A program made the translations under genes and the position numbers. This document shows positions 1-12,150 of a stretch of 64,000 bases of DNA, piece after piece. Below the pieces are notes generated by a model. It was not told the DNA's origin and did not search any database. It saw only the letters and a list, made by a program, of their open reading frames with translations. Position 1 is the stretch's first letter. Each line of letters starts with the position of its first letter. Origin of the DNA: Rattus norvegicus (taxonomy: Eukaryota > Chordata > Mammalia > Rodentia > Muridae); assembly GCF_036323735.1 (NCBI RefSeq), contig NC_086034.1, forward strand, positions 38,758,439 through 38,822,438, read 5' to 3'.

Positions 1-108
1 ATAATTTGTACCTGATGGAAAATCTCCCACACAGAGGTAATAATAAAACATGTGTTTGAGACTGATTAAAGCTAGGTATTACTATGTTGTTTTGGGGTTT
101 GTTGTTGT

Positions 109-253
109 TGTCTATTTTTTGTTTTTTGTTTGTTGGGTTTTTTTTGTTTTTTGGTTTTTCAAGACAGAATTTCTCTGTATATCCCTGACTTTACTGGAAC
201 TCACTCTATAGAACAGACTGGCCTTGAACTTGGAGATCCTCCTGCTTCTGCTA
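109..253 (-). repeat. B1 SINE, antisense, with T-rich tail
   Basis: The block from about 150 reads as an inverted B1 (7SL-derived SINE): a run equivalent to 'gagacagaatttctctgtat', then 'ggaactcactctatagaaca' and 'ctggccttgaact'. The T/G-rich stretch at 109-150 is the inverted A-rich tail. It is diverged from consensus and so old. Confidence 0.88.
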
Positions 254-599
254 AATGTACTATGAAGTTTTAAAGCTTGTTACTAAATACATTGCCATTG
301 TTGGGAAGACTGTTACCATAGAAAATTCTGTGTGATACCCAAACATTTTTATTTTTTCAATGACAAAATGCTATTGGATAAGTATGAGTTTCTAAACAAA
401 ATGCTTGGTACATGTAAGAGATATTGTATAACTCAAACTAATCATATTCTACAGTTCAAGTTTCAATTCCCTGCCCCTAAAGGCATGGCAGGCATGGCTG
501 CTGTATCACATGTGCGTCAGTAGGTGGCAGCCAGGACAGAGGCTATGTCTATGCACACTGGTCTGACCTGTGAACATCTGAATGATTAGCAGCCTAACA

Positions 600-1180
600 T
601 TCCCTGAAAAAAGTGGGCCTGAAATGACCACCAGGTCAGTACCAGGGGCCTCTGGGCAGGGAGCTAGCCTGGGATGAACAGGACTCGAGTGCCAGGCAGG
701 CCTATACAGGCTCTCAGGACAGGGAGCAAGGTGGAAACTAGAAGAATCCTGCCTGGGACCACTGGCTCCTGACAGGAATTAGCCTGAGACAGACAACCCT
801 CTCAAGGGGCCACTCAGGTGTGGGCTGGGCGAGAAGCAAGCCAGAGATGACCGCAGACTGGCACCAAGGGGTCTAGACAAGGAGCTAGTCTGAGATGACA
901 ACCAGACCAGCACTGTGTAGGCTGGAATTAGAGCAGACTATGCCTAAGATGACATCTGCCTGGAGCCATAATTCACAAGTGGGGCATAGCACTCATGAGA
1001 CCACTCCTGAGATGACCCCAGACATGTAGAGACCCCGGGCACCTCTAAGAGAAGCAAGTAAGTGGTGGAGAAATGGAAGAGAAAGAGAAACAGAAGCAAG
1101 TAGGCACAATGAAGAGAGGCAAAACTGGAGACTCAAGCATAGTGAGGAACAGGAACAGCCTGATATGAGAAGCTGGTAAA
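600..1180 (+). repeat. Degenerate GC-rich tandem array, about 50-60 bp units
   Basis: A motif like 'gagatgaccnccagactggcacc...ggagctag' recurs at about 622, 669, 785, 841, 890, 943 and 1006, with variable spacing and heavy divergence. It merges into the next repetitive block, and both may be parts of one RMER1-type rodent medium-reiterated element. The short frames here are not supported as genes. Confidence 0.5.
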
Positions 1181-3235
1181 GCTACCTTGGTAGGGTCCTA
1201 GCCTGTGCTACCAATGAGGACCAAATCTGTATCTATGGCCCTGCAACAGCATGGGTCTGTTACCATCAAAGGCCAGGTGGACATCCCTGGTCTTGGCTGC
1301 CCTTAGACACATGTCGATGTCTGAGTGCTATGCGGAACTGGCCCCACCACTCACCTAGTCATCCTGGGAGAACTGGCCCTAGGTGCATGACAGCAGGAGA
1401 GCTGATACTGTCCCTAGCCAACTGAAGTACTTAGGAAAGTGGGCCCAAGAATGCAAGCCCCGCCTGGTGCTACTACTTGTTTCCTGTGTGGTGGTATGGA
1501 TAAGGTGGGGGAGATACCCTCCTCCTGCTCATCCCTCACTACCTGCAGCAGGTGGGAAACCTGGCTCTGGGTCATGAGAGCAGGAGAGCTGACCGAGTTT
1601 TTCACCAGTAGCTGCACTCAGGAGAGTGGGCCCTATACCTCGCCTGGACAGCACAGTAGCACTCACTGATCTTGGTGGTCAGGGTATGGCAGCCAGTACT
1701 GAGGGCATGAGCATGAAGAAGAGGCCCTCCCACTTTTTTGATGTAGTGACATGGGCAAGGGAGCGATCCCCCCTCTTACCCCTTGCCATCCAGGGCAGGC
1801 GGGAGAGTTGACCCCAAGGTTATCAGAGTGGGAAGCAGACCTGACATCTCTCCTGGGCTGCACAGTAGAACTGGTCCTGGATGTGGGGGTTGCTGCTAAG
1901 CCCGCCCCAGGGAGTAAGTATGCTAGAGCTGGCGCTGCCTCTTTGCTGTGCGGTGGCCTTGGTGTAAGAGATGCCCTCCCTTCCCTTTTGCCCTTGCCAC
2001 CTGTGGTGGTCAGGAGAGTTGGCCCAGATGGTGTTATGAGAAGAGCAGAGCTCTGCCCCCCCCAGCACAGCTGCACCCAGTTTGTTTCGTGCCCATTAGC
2101 TATTTCATACTGTTGCTGTAATTGACACAGAGAAGTAATTTGACTTAGCGCAGGGTCAGGCTGTTCACATATCCCGTTACATTCTGTATGTTTTGAGGTT
2201 TGTTAATCTTAAGAAAATCCACAAAGCTTTTCATAGGAACTATTATGTCTAAAATGTCTTGAGTCAGAGCTGACAACCACTGGGCAGCACTTCCTGTAGT
2301 GGTTTTTGTGGGTTGGTTTTTTCTTTTTTCCTTTATAATCAAACCCTGAGAAATGTTTGTTGTCATAGCTTTAGCTCTGAAGTCTGAACTATGCCCCTGA
2401 TCTGATCAGTATTAGGGTGTATGTTCAATAAACCATCCCTATCTGACTGTAATTGGTATTTATGTGGTTTGTGGAGTGACTCATAGGCCCCAACAGAGAG
2501 ATGGCCCTGCTGCTCACCTGCTTCAGCATGTAGAAGAGTATGCCCTGTATGTATATCCCTGGACAGGGCAAAAGGGTTAATCTTGATGGCAGGGTGAAGG
2601 TGAGGCAGCCCAAGAGTGTGAGCATGGGAGAGTTGACCCTGCCCCTCACCTGCTGCATCATTTGGGAGAGGGGAGCTGGCCCTGGATGTGGGGGTTGCAG
2701 GTCAGCTGGCCCTGGAGGGAGAAAATGCAGGAGAACCCATCCCTACCTCATGCCTGCTGTGTCGTGGCACATACATCTGTGACAGGCAGGGGTCATGAGA
2801 GTGGGAGAGGTGGCTCTGTCCCTCACCGGCTACAACACTCAGGAAAGTGGGCCCTGGACATCACCTGGGCAGCAGGGTAGAGGCTGTTGTTGGTAAGCCA
2901 GCCCCCAGGGTATAAGAGCCAGAGAGCTGGCAGGCTGACTAACTCAGATACCTCTCAGGCCCAGATTCATGGATTTGAACTGTTCTACTGCAGCATATAA
3001 CCCATTGATGAACTGCTGGAGTGCATGAAGGGACTGGTTCTACAGATCTGGAGCTACAGTGTCTTCAGACACAAGGCGAAAATGGGATTTCTGAGAGGAG
3101 TCCCAGTGAGGTTCCAGTATTGATAGAGTAGCAGAAGCTAGAGACCTATACCAGACCAACGAATCACCGCAATGAACATTTGCAAGCCAAGTGTGTACAA
3201 AAGGGCATATTGTGGGGCATACTGTAACATACTAC
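1180..3235 (+). repeat. RMER1-like rodent repeat with internal subrepeats
   Basis: Phrases such as 'gggagagttgacc', 'ctgcccctcacctgctgca', 'gagtgggccctggac' and 'cctgggcagcacagtag' recur many times between 1360 and 2900. The block ends in a non-repetitive tail (2940-3235) with a 'ctgactaactcagatacc' segment. I recognise this style from the rodent RMER1 family, but the name is from memory. Many overlapping open frames occur on both strands because of the GC-rich, repeat-derived composition; none has a recognisable domain or a conserved start, so I do not call genes. Confidence 0.5.
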
Positions 3236-3377
3236 AGCTTCCAAGATGTGTTTTTTTCCCTCTGTCCTGGGTGGAGGGTGCAAGGTTAGAGGGGGAGGGT
3301 ACAGGGGGCGGGGGAGTGAGACAAATGGGATTGGGATGTAAATTCACAAAGAGCCAATAACAAGCTTAAAAAGTGTC

Positions 3378-3490
3378 AATATGGAGGTTTACACCTGTAA
3401 TCCCCTGGCTGTAGAGGTTAAGATGGGAAGGTGTTAACACAGAGGAGGACAGCCTATATAATGATAGCCTTTGCCAGAAAATAAAAGGGT
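3378..3490 (+). repeat. Old B1/B4-type SINE fragment
   Basis: The pattern 'ggaggtttacacctgtaatcccctggctgtagaggttaagatggga' followed by an A-rich end at about 3478 matches the 7SL-derived half of B1/B4 SINEs in sense orientation. It is highly diverged. Confidence 0.6.
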
Positions 3491-3582
3491 ACCAACTGCT
3501 TTTAGTAGTTAAGGTCCTACCACTGTTTAGCAGCATGAATGTAAATAGCGTAGTATACAGTCACATAGAAAGCTTCATGGTG

Positions 3583-3677
3583 GGGGTTGGGGATTTAGCT
3601 CAGTGGTAGAGTGCTTGCCTAGCAAGCACAAGGCCCTGGGTTTGGTCCTCAGCTCAAAAAAAATAAATAAATAAAAA
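3583..3677 (+). repeat. ID SINE with perfect 16-bp target-site duplication
   Basis: This is a tRNA-Ala/BC1-related ID element. The body begins 'ggggttggggatttagctca' and contains a Pol III A box (tagctcagtggtagagtg) and a B-box-like 'ggtttggtcctc'. It ends in an (A)n(TAAA)n tail. The identical 16-mer agaaagcttcatggtg sits immediately before (3567-3582) and after (3678-3693), which fixes the boundaries and shows L1-driven insertion. Little divergence suggests a fairly recent rat-lineage event. Confidence 0.97.
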
Positions 3678-4329
3678 AGAAAGCTTCATGGTGATGCAGT
3701 GTTTATATTTAGGAAGTTCACAGTAGTGACAATTATAATTTTCCATTTTTTTATGATAGTGAGTCAGACTAAGTATGGGAAAATCACAGGTCAGAGTGCT
3801 GTAAGAGTGCTCAAATGCAGGACTATTGCACTTGTAACAGGATTTACTCGTGAGATTGTCAGAAGATGGTTAGTCTTGCTTTGAATGCAGTTTTGCTGAT
3901 TTTACGTTGTAAAAGCTGGAGGAGACACATGCTTTGCAACTGGTCTGAAATAAAGTTATAGTCTGCGTTAAAGTCTGTTTAGTGGTTCAGCAATGACATT
4001 TTTGCTTCCAGGAAAATGTCCTCATTCTTTATAGCTTTCACTCATGGGAACAGGAAGTGTTCTGTTTTTCCCAAGCCAAAAGAGAAAAGCTCAAGGGGCC
4101 ATCCATGTCTCCTCTTTCTTTTTTAGAAAAGGGATAAAAACTGTTTAGTTAAAAAAAAAAAGCAACTACTAATGAATATCCGTCAACCTTGAGGCTATCA
4201 TGAGTCTTGTTCCAAATAGATCCATGGTAAAAATAGACTTCTAAGCTGCCTTGTTGAGTTTTCAACATTGAGTTTGATTGAATTGCTAATCCTCAGTTCA
4301 TAGGTTAAAAGGAATATATAAATCTAAAC

Positions 4330-4486
<157 letters not shown>

Positions 4487-4574
4487 GCTTATATTTATAC
4501 CTGCTGGGGTTTATGGCAAAAGGAGCATGTGACTCTGGCTCCTAAAATTTCAGTTTTCCTAGGGAGCAGAATGA

Positions 4575-4735
4575 GATCAGGTCTGAACTGGGACTGGCTA
4601 TAAGCACTAAGACCCACCTCACACCCAGTGACATACTTGGTCTAGCTGGTCTTCCTACTCCCCAAACAGTGCCACCAACTGGAGATCAAATGTAAACCAT
4701 GGACCTATAAGGACATTTTACAGTCAGCCCCTAGC
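4575..4735 (-). repeat. Possible URR1-like DNA transposon fragment, antisense
   Basis: The string 'cacccagtgacatacttggt...cagtgccaccaactggagatcaa...ggacatttta' resembles the inner part of rodent URR1 (hAT-Charlie-type) non-autonomous elements in reverse orientation. It is very diverged and assigned by eye. Confidence 0.4.
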
Positions 4736-6580
4736 AATGTTTTCATGCCTGTCTTTGTGCTTCCTTTCTAGAGCCTTTCCACATGATGTTATCCATCTCA
4801 TCATGACCCTTGCTTTGGTTGCGTCTGTGTTTCCTCCTTGATATTGGATCGTGTGCTTTCCTCTTCTTCTTGTAGTCTGATGTTTCAGTTACTCCAGGAT
4901 GCTTACTGGAAGACCAACTTCCTCTATAGCCCCAACTCTTTCCATGTTACATAGAAAATGTTTTCTAATTCCCTTCTCCAGAAATTTATTAAAATGTCTA
5001 CTAATGATCCCTTCTATTTTTTCTAGTAAGTTTGTAGCTTTCTCATTTCCTTGAAGAGTTATGCAAAAGACCTTTATTTTTAATTTAATGTTATTTAGTC
5101 TTTATAAATAAGAATCCTAAACCTTGATTGGTTACACATTCTAAGCTGCACTATGGCCATCCTTTAAACATAGTAGGACAGAGAGTGGCAGTAGAAACAA
5201 AGGAAAACAGTAGTGACGATATTAGCTCATCCTGGGAGCAATATCTAGGGATACTCTACTCATTGACTCAACCACATTTAATAAATTATATTTCCATAGG
5301 CTGTATGTAATAGTTCTTGACTTCTTTCATTACATTTATTGACTCCTTAAAAGGTGAGACATTTTTTCTTCATTTTCATCAAATAGTTGTAATTTTAGTA
5401 AACTATTTATAGTGAAAATATCTTTCTGAATTAGCTGTACCTCAAAGCTTCACATTTGAATTGGCAAATGTCTCCAACAAAGGTCATATGTCTTTTGGTT
5501 CACATATTAGTGGTCTAGAATCAAAGCATGCCTTTGGGTAAAGGGAAATTATCCTCAAAGTTGAACATACCCAGTAAATCATGACCGAAGCCATGTTTTG
5601 TTCCTAGCGGGAATAGTAGTCTTGAGCATGTGAAGACGATCTTCTCCGTTTGTTAATAGAAACAATCCACCAGGATGTTGAGCCGACATTTCTTACCCAG
5701 AACAGAGTACTTCTTTAGAATTTACCAATAATGGAAAAGTGACTTCACTGGGCAAAGTGGATGTTTATATTTATAGAAAGATTTTAGATAAAACAAGACT
5801 TACAGAAAGAAGCCAGAAATCATATTTAGGGAGTAGTTTCAGAAAAAAGTTTTAATCTTTTATTCTCACAGGCATAAAAGAATTATAATATATATTGATG
5901 GTGACAAAACGTGTATGGTTAATTGGAAATTGTAACATAAAGGGATGGATTGCTCCAACACCATTTTAGACCTTTTCTTTATTATTACAGACAGTCTGAC
6001 TCTGTGGTCTGGCAGATGCCCTGTGGTTATTTATCTAGTGTGCATACCTTTCCGCAGCTGGATTTTCAAATATGATTATAAAGTTCATATGATAGAACTA
6101 TCCTGGAGATGAATATGTCAGTAGACGTGCCTTTATTCTATGCATTTATTCTGGATGTCGCCTAACTAGGTACAAACACTGACTACAGTTTATGACATTT
6201 GGCCACAACTGTCCAATACAGAGAGCATCACTGGGGATTGTGGAGGTAATTTAAAAACACCTGGGCTTAATAATTATATCTGTGCCTTAAGTCCAAAAGC
6301 CTTGCTTTTTATAGTCCTTTGGGGGAAGATGGGGACTACATTAACACTTGTCAGCATAACAGATAATGCAGTGCTGAGACAGACTTGTAAAAATTTTTGA
6401 AAATTATACAAAAGACATGAAAAGGACATTTGAAGGGTCAGCATTTTGTCAGGATTTATAGGCTTTGAAGTATATCATTTAGACTTTATTTTAGAAACAT
6501 ACTTTAGCGTTTGAGAACATAAAGCAAAAGTTCATTGGAATAAATTTTGAATCTTACAGTTATATGATCTTACAAAATCA
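4736..6580. other. Unassigned AT-rich unique DNA
   Basis: There are no SINE, L1 or LTR hallmarks and no open frame above about 60 codons with a recognisable motif. It is probably ancient intergenic sequence. Confidence 0.5.
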
Positions 6581-6585
6581 CTGTT

Positions 6586-6711
6586 TTGAGCCAGGCTCTC
6601 ATGTAGCCTAGGATGGCTTTGAACTCCTTACCTAATGGGAAATGGCTTTGAATTCCTGAGTCTCTTGCTGCCACCTCCCAAGTGTTGGGGTTACAGGTTT
6701 GTACCATGTTT
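6586..6711 (-). repeat. Old B1 SINE, antisense
   Basis: The stretch 'gttttgagccaggctctcatgtagcc...ggctttgaactcctt...cacctcccaagtgttggggttacaggtttgtaccat' is an inverted B1. The phrase 'atggctttgaa' occurs twice, so there is a small internal duplication. Confidence 0.8.
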
Positions 6712-6929
6712 TTGCAGTGCTTTGTGGTAGAATCTAGCTAAAAGTTCTAGTTAGTGTCAAAATTAATGAAAGTTGTAGGAGTAGCCAAACACTATCTATT
6801 AGAATTAAAGCGTATGCTGTTAGTAGGTGGCCAAGAATTGGAGAACAAAGATGAAACAGTCTTAGGGGAAAACCAAACACTACTGTACTGCTAAGGGAAT
6901 ATGGTGATAAAATGACTCGTAACAGCATC

Positions 6930-7872
6930 CTGCTATACTCACAGATCAGTATCTTGCTCAGCCATCACCAGAGAAACTTCCTCCTGCAGGAGATGAGAAC
7001 AAATACAGAGACCCACAATTGGCCCATGTATAGAAACCCTCAGTCTTAAACAGGATGTCTCTATCAAACCCCTCCCCTCAGAGCTCAGGGAAGACAAGGC
7101 AGCAATTCTAAGAGTTAATAGGGATGAAAGGCACCAAGGAAACTTGGCCTTGTAGACACAGCAGAGCTTATACACTTATGAATTCATAGAGAGTGCAGCA
7201 GCAAGTATAGGGCCTGCACAGGTCTACGCCACATGGGGTCTCAGTTCTGATAGGCAAGTGATCACATGCTCCATCCCCGACCCATAAGTATCTCCAATTG
7301 GTAACAACTTGCAAGGAGAAAAATGATTTTCCCCAGCGGAGTCTGACTAGATATGCAAACCACACTTAAAGGAAGGCCCAGCATTAGATGGCCAACAAAA
7401 ATCAAACCCAATACAATTCTTGGCATTTGTTTGTGTTATCACTGTTGTTCTTGTTTTTTGTTTTTTTCACAATGCTTTGTCTGGGCTTCCACCTGTCCCC
7501 TAACAGAGATTTTGCTCATGTATTATGGTTTCTGATATTTTTTTAAATAGGTTTTTTTCATTTGTACAAATGTGTCTCAGTGTCTATAAGTGTTCTTTGT
7601 ATTTTTCCTTTGGTTGTTTTTTTGTTTGTTTGTTTGTTTGTTTTGTCCCGTTGTGATTTGTTGCATCATCATCATCATCATCATCGTCATCATCATCTAT
7701 CATTCTTCTTATTATTTTGAAATGCTTATTTATATTTTAATGAAAGGGCATAGGTTTGTGTGGGTAGGGAAATGGGGACTATCTGGAGAGAGATTAGGGA
7801 GAAGTCATAATCAGAATATATTATATGAAAACCTATTTTCAATTAAAAAATTTGAAAACCATTAAAAACAAA
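6930..7872 (+). mobile_element. L1 (Lx-type) 3' UTR fragment
   Basis: The segment carries the old rodent L1 3' UTR style: 'accagagaaacttcctcctg', 'gggaacaaatacagagaccc'-like text, 'aaacccctcccctcagagctcaggg', and 'gaattcatagagagtgcagcagcaa'. The characteristic end 'aatcagaatatattatatgaaaacc' is followed by an A-rich tail at about 7855-7872. A (ttg)n run and a (atc)n run (7664-7697) lie inside. There is no ORF2 sequence, so it is strongly 5'-truncated. Confidence 0.7.
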
Positions 7873-8570
7873 AGAAACCGACCAACACGATTTTTTTCAC
7901 TCTTGCTTTATGTGTTTCTCTTGATATCGCTCTTCTTAATGATTTCATTCACATGTTCTTCTCCCCGCCCCCACTACCCAATAACCGTTTAATACCAATT
8001 GTTGTACATCAAATAAAGTTCTCACTTAATCTAATGGAACCCTATAAACTGGTGGTTTAGGAGAGAGAAGAACCATGGCCTCTTCCTCTGTTCACTAGCA
8101 ATCTAACAGCAATCATCTGAAGATGAGTGGAATGTAGACTGGGGACTCAGCTGTGTAATTACAGAATGGATAATGGGAATCTGATAAATCTTTCCAATAA
8201 TTCACTGGTCATGTGACATTGCATTTGAAAAGTCCTTGTATAAGATGTTTCTTATTGATGACAGCAGTCACCACGACCATCCTTGGCAACTATTCCAAAC
8301 AGTTTTAGTTGTTTGCAGACATTATCTCCTTTTAAATCTCATAGTCCTGTCAAATACTTTGTTATCTCATTTGACTAAGGAGGCATGTGTATCAATTACC
8401 CCCTTATTTAATATACTAACTCCAATATTAATCACTTAAAAGTACCAATCTTTCATCAAACTTTGGAATGTGGATTTGGCTTTGTCACCTGGTTCTTGAT
8501 CTAGACAGGTTTAGGAGACCTTGACTTCCATTTAGGAATTTGGGTTATCTGGTTATTCTGGTTTATAAAG
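7873..8570. other. Unassigned unique DNA
   Basis: Apart from a short C-rich stretch near 7965, I see no repeat family and no supported coding potential. Confidence 0.5.
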
Positions 8571-8582
8571 ATCTAAACTAGA

Positions 8583-10131
8583 TCAAAAACAGGTGGCAGC
8601 ACATGTTGGCGAAGATGTGGAGAAAAAGGAACACTCTCCCATTGCTAGTGGGGTGCAAACTGGTACAACTACTCTAGAAATCAATCTGGAGGTTCCTCAG
8701 AAAGTTGGAAATAGATCTACCTGAAGACACAGCTATGCTACTCTTGGGCATATACCCAAAACATGCCCCACCATGCCACAGGAGCACTGGCTCCACTATG
8801 TTCATAGCAGCCTTATTTGTGAAAGTCAGAAGCTGGAAACAACCCAGATATCCCACAACAGAAGAATGGATACAGAAAATGTGGTTTATTTGCACAATAT
8901 AATACTACTCAGCTATTAAGAACGAGGACATCATGTGTTTTGCAGGCAAATGGATGGAACTAGAAAATATCATCCTGAGTGAGGTAACTCAGACTCAAAA
9001 GGACATGCAAGGTACATACTCACTAATAAGTGAATATTAGCCAAAAAAGTATAGAATACTCAGGATAGAGTGCACAGAACTCAAGAAGGTTAACAAGCAG
9101 AAGGGCCCAAGTGAGGATGCATCAGTTCTACTTGGAAGGGAGAAGAAAGCAATCATGGGGGTCAGAGTGAGGGAGGGACCTGAGTGAGAGATGGAGGGGG
9201 AGGGGAAAGGCAGATCATGATCAGGTATTGGGGTCGAGGGGAACAGGAATAAAGCCCTGAGGGCCAGGAGAAAGAATGGAAACAGGCAACTCCGGTAGGT
9301 GGGAGGTGGAGGGACCCTCTAGAATATACCAGAGACATGGGAGATGATAGGCTTTCAGTACACAAAGGGAGGGATCTCAGATGAAATGCCCAACAGTAGG
9401 GAGAGAGATCTTGTAGAGTCTGACTCCAGTAGAAAGTCAGGGCATCAACTGAAAAGATGGGGTTGCCATGCCACAGTCAAAAACTCTGACCCAGAATTGT
9501 TCCTAAAAGAACTGCAGGGACAAAAATGGAGAAGAGCCTGAGGGAAAGGAAATCCAGTGACAGGCCCAAATTAGGATCCATCTCAAGGAGAGGCTCCAAA
9601 GTCTGACACTATTACTGAGGCTGTGGTGTGCTTACAGACAGAAGCCTAGCATGACTGCACTTAGAGAGGCCTAACAAGCAGCTGGCCAAGACAGACACAG
9701 ATACTTACACCCAATCAATGGTCTGAAGTCAGGGAACCCTGTGGTTGAATTATTGAAAGGCTGGAGGAAGATGAGGAGTAGGGCAACCCCATAGGAAGAT
9801 CAACAATCTCAGCTAACCTGGACCCCTGAGATCTCTCAGACACTCAGGCAGCATATACTAGCTGTTACTAAGCCCCTGACACATATACAGAAGAGGACTG
9901 CCTTCCTGGTCTGGCCTCAGTGAGAGAAGATACACCTAACCCTTGAAAGACTTGAGACCCCAGGGAGTGGGGAGTCCTGGTATGGGTGGTGTGGGGTGGT
10001 GTGGTAAGGACATTCTCTTGGAGACAGAGGGAAGGAGGAATGGGATGAGGGAGGATGTGGGAGGATGGACTGGGAGAAGGGATAATGGCTGGACTGTTAA
10101 AAAAAAAGATTAAAGATAATTAAGAAAAAAA
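8583..10131 (+). mobile_element. 5'-truncated L1 with 12-bp TSD
   Basis: The insertion holds the degraded C-terminal end of L1 ORF2 (about 8583-9041) and then a purine-rich 3' UTR and A-rich tail (10090-10131). Residues typical of the ORF2 C-terminus are readable in the frame beginning near 8705 (LLGIYPKHAPP, MFIAALF, RSWKQPRYP, TEEWIQKMW). Stops interrupt the frame before and after. The 12-mer atctaaactaga is present at 8571-8582 and again at 10132-10143, defining the insertion. It cannot encode a protein. Confidence 0.92.
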
Positions 10132-10141
10132 ATCTAAACTA

Positions 10142-10361
10142 GAGCTGGGCAGTGTTGGGGCAAGATTTTAATCCCAGCACTTGGGAGGTAGAGGTAGACA
10201 GATCTCTCTCTGAGTTTGAGGCCAGCCCTGATCTATAGAGTGAGTTCCTGGACAGCCAGGGCTATACAGAGAAACCTTGTCTTAACCCTTCCATCCCCTA
10301 CCTCCCACCCCCTTGCAAAAAATAAAATAAAATAAAATAAAATAAAATAAAATAAAATAAA
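10142..10361 (+). repeat. B1 SINE followed by (TAAAA)n tract
   Basis: A sense B1 ('gagctgggcagtgttggggc', 'taatcccagcacttgggagg', 'gaggccagccctgatctata', 'acagccagggctatacagag') runs to about 10283. A C-rich spacer and a nine-unit (taaaa)n repeat follow (10318-10361). It abuts the TSD of the preceding L1. Confidence 0.93.
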
Positions 10362-10415
10362 TTAGGCACCATCCCAGTATAACCGGTGTTATAGAGCTCC
10401 TCAATTTCAGCCTAG

Positions 10416-10595
10416 TAAACCAGGTGTGGTGCTTTGGGTATGAATGGCCCCCCATAGACTCAGATATGTGAATATTTAGTCCCAAGGGAATGAAACTCTT
10501 TGATAGGATTAGAATGAGTAAGAGGTGTGGATTTGAAAAAGAAAATGTGCTCCTGGGTTGTGGGCTTTGAGGTTTCAAAAGCCCAAGCCAGGCCA

Positions 10596-10661
<66 letters not shown>

Positions 10662-10857
10662 GCAGATCAGGATGAGTCTCTCAGCACTCTGGGCCTGCCT
10701 GCCATGCCTGCTTCCATGCTTCAAGGTAATCCATATCACCATGATGATAATGACTAAACCTCAGGAACACTAAGCAAACCCCCAGTTAAATGTTTTATTG
10801 TCTAAGAGTCATCTTGGTCATGTGACTCTTCACAGCAATAGCAGAGTAACTAAGGTA
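10416..10857 (+). mobile_element. URR1-like non-autonomous hAT-Charlie DNA transposon
   Basis: The order 'tgctttgggtatgaatggcc', 'tgggctttgaggtttcaaaa', a (ct)n expansion (10599-10657), 'ccaccatgatgataatgac'-like text and 'cttcacagcaatagcagagt' matches the rodent URR1 family. There is no transposase. The reverse-complement relationship with the copy at 25,889-26,185 supports a shared family. Confidence 0.7.
10599..10657. repeat. (CT)n microsatellite
   Basis: This is an uninterrupted run of about 30 CT dinucleotides inside the URR1-like element. The Ser-Leu repeat frames here are artefacts. Confidence 0.97.
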
Positions 10858-10975
10858 TCGGGCTGTCATGTGGTGGTCTCTGAGTTCCAGAATCTCTGTA
10901 ATGAAAACTTCAAGACTGGAGTACAGACTTAAAACTAGCATAGTCTTGTCTTTAGAGCTTTCTAATGGTAAAAAC

Positions 10976-11243
10976 TGTAGGGAGCCGTATTGGATTTGGG
11001 CCTGGCCGCTTTGTGACTGTATGGCCACAGTTAAGATTACTGCCATAAAGTCTTGAGATTGTTAGACAAAAGCCTCTCCCATGAATTTAGAGCACAGGAA
11101 GAAGATACCAAGTATCTCCTGGGTAAACACCTGGTATGCTTCCCAAGATATTTTCTACCTGGAGAACTTGGGTATATAAGTGGTGAATAAAGCTACAGAA
11201 GACTCTTCCTTTCTCTTTCTCTTTCTCTCTCTCTTCCTCTCTC

Positions 11244-11305
<62 letters not shown>

Positions 11306-11333
11306 TCTCTTCCTCTCCTGGCTTGACACCATA

Positions 11334-11387
<54 letters not shown>

Positions 11388-11445
11388 CTTTAATCCCACA
11401 GGCTTTCGCCTGATTCTTGGTACCATGTCGGTGCAGGCGCCGACA
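10976..11445 (+). mobile_element. Solo ERVK-type LTR with 6-bp TSD
   Basis: The element begins TG (tgtagggagccg) and ends CA (gcaggcgccgaca). It is flanked on both sides by aaaaac (10970-10975 and 11446-11451), the 6-bp duplication typical of class II (ERVK/IAP-like) integration. A TATA-like 'gggtatataagtgg' (about 11170) and 'gtgaataaagctacag' (AATAAA, about 11188) are present. (CT)n (11208-11312) and (TG)n (11337-11385) expansions lie downstream of the AATAAA. No internal viral sequence is attached, so this is a solo LTR from LTR-LTR recombination. Family name not assigned. Confidence 0.82.
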
Positions 11446-11760
11446 AAAAACCAGTACAAGGTTTTTCAGGTCCAGAGGGTAAGGAACTATACTCTTCTTG
11501 GGAGGTGCTTTACTGCTACCATTTCTGCATAGTTTCTCAGCCAAAAAGAGGTGTCATAATTTACTAAATACCATACAGCTAATAAAACAAGGAACTTGGT
11601 TTAAGTACAGCCATTTGGAAGCATTACACTGCACAATTTGACACAGTGTTTTCAATGTCAATGTTAAACTATTAGACTCATCTTACCTGTAATGCAAAGG
11701 GCCCATAGCAATCTTGTTGTGTCTTATAAAAAGATAAGAAAAGGAAGGAATATGTTTGTA
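11446..11760. other. Unassigned unique DNA
   Basis: No recognisable repeat or supported gene. Confidence 0.5.
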
Positions 11761-12150
11761 GAAGGTGTGCTATGGTGTGGGGGAAGAGGGTGCTTCTGTG
11801 GGTCCATGCTGAGGTATCCCTTTCCCCTGAGGGACCAGTCTCACAAGATGGCATAGTATAGAATAAAGTTTATTCAGGAGTAGAGGAGTAGAGTCCAGCC
11901 ATGAGTGGATGGGGTTGGTTGGGGGCGGGGCGGTGGAATGAGCCTGGTTTGCTAGGCTGAAGATTGAGAAGCTCTATAAAGCTGGTTATATTGGAATGGT
12001 GCCTAGTTTATTTTTATTTTTTGCAGGAGCAAGAGGGTAGAGCAAGAGCAAGAGGGCAAGAGAGAGAGGAGGGGTCACCTGGCTGTTGCCAGGTAATAGT
12101 GGGGCAGAGCCTAGACTAAATGCCAGCAAGTCTCTAATTATAATTAAAAA
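11760..12150. repeat. Possible rodent interspersed repeat (LTR-like, antisense?)
   Basis: The stretch 'ctcacaagatggcatagtat...aataaagtttattcaggagt' and the purine-rich 'gcaagagggcaagagagagaggagg...cacctggctgttgccaggtaa' resemble a dispersed rodent element often read as an inverted LTR or its internal part. I cannot name the family. Confidence 0.35.

Noticed and set aside
1663..2125. Overlapping 124-137-codon frames on both strands
   Set aside because: They lie in a GC-rich, internally repetitive block where stop codons are rare in all frames, and have no domain or codon pattern.
11155..11544. 129-codon minus-strand frame with His-Thr and Arg-Glu repeats
   Set aside because: It is the translation of the (TG)n and (CT)n runs inside the solo LTR.
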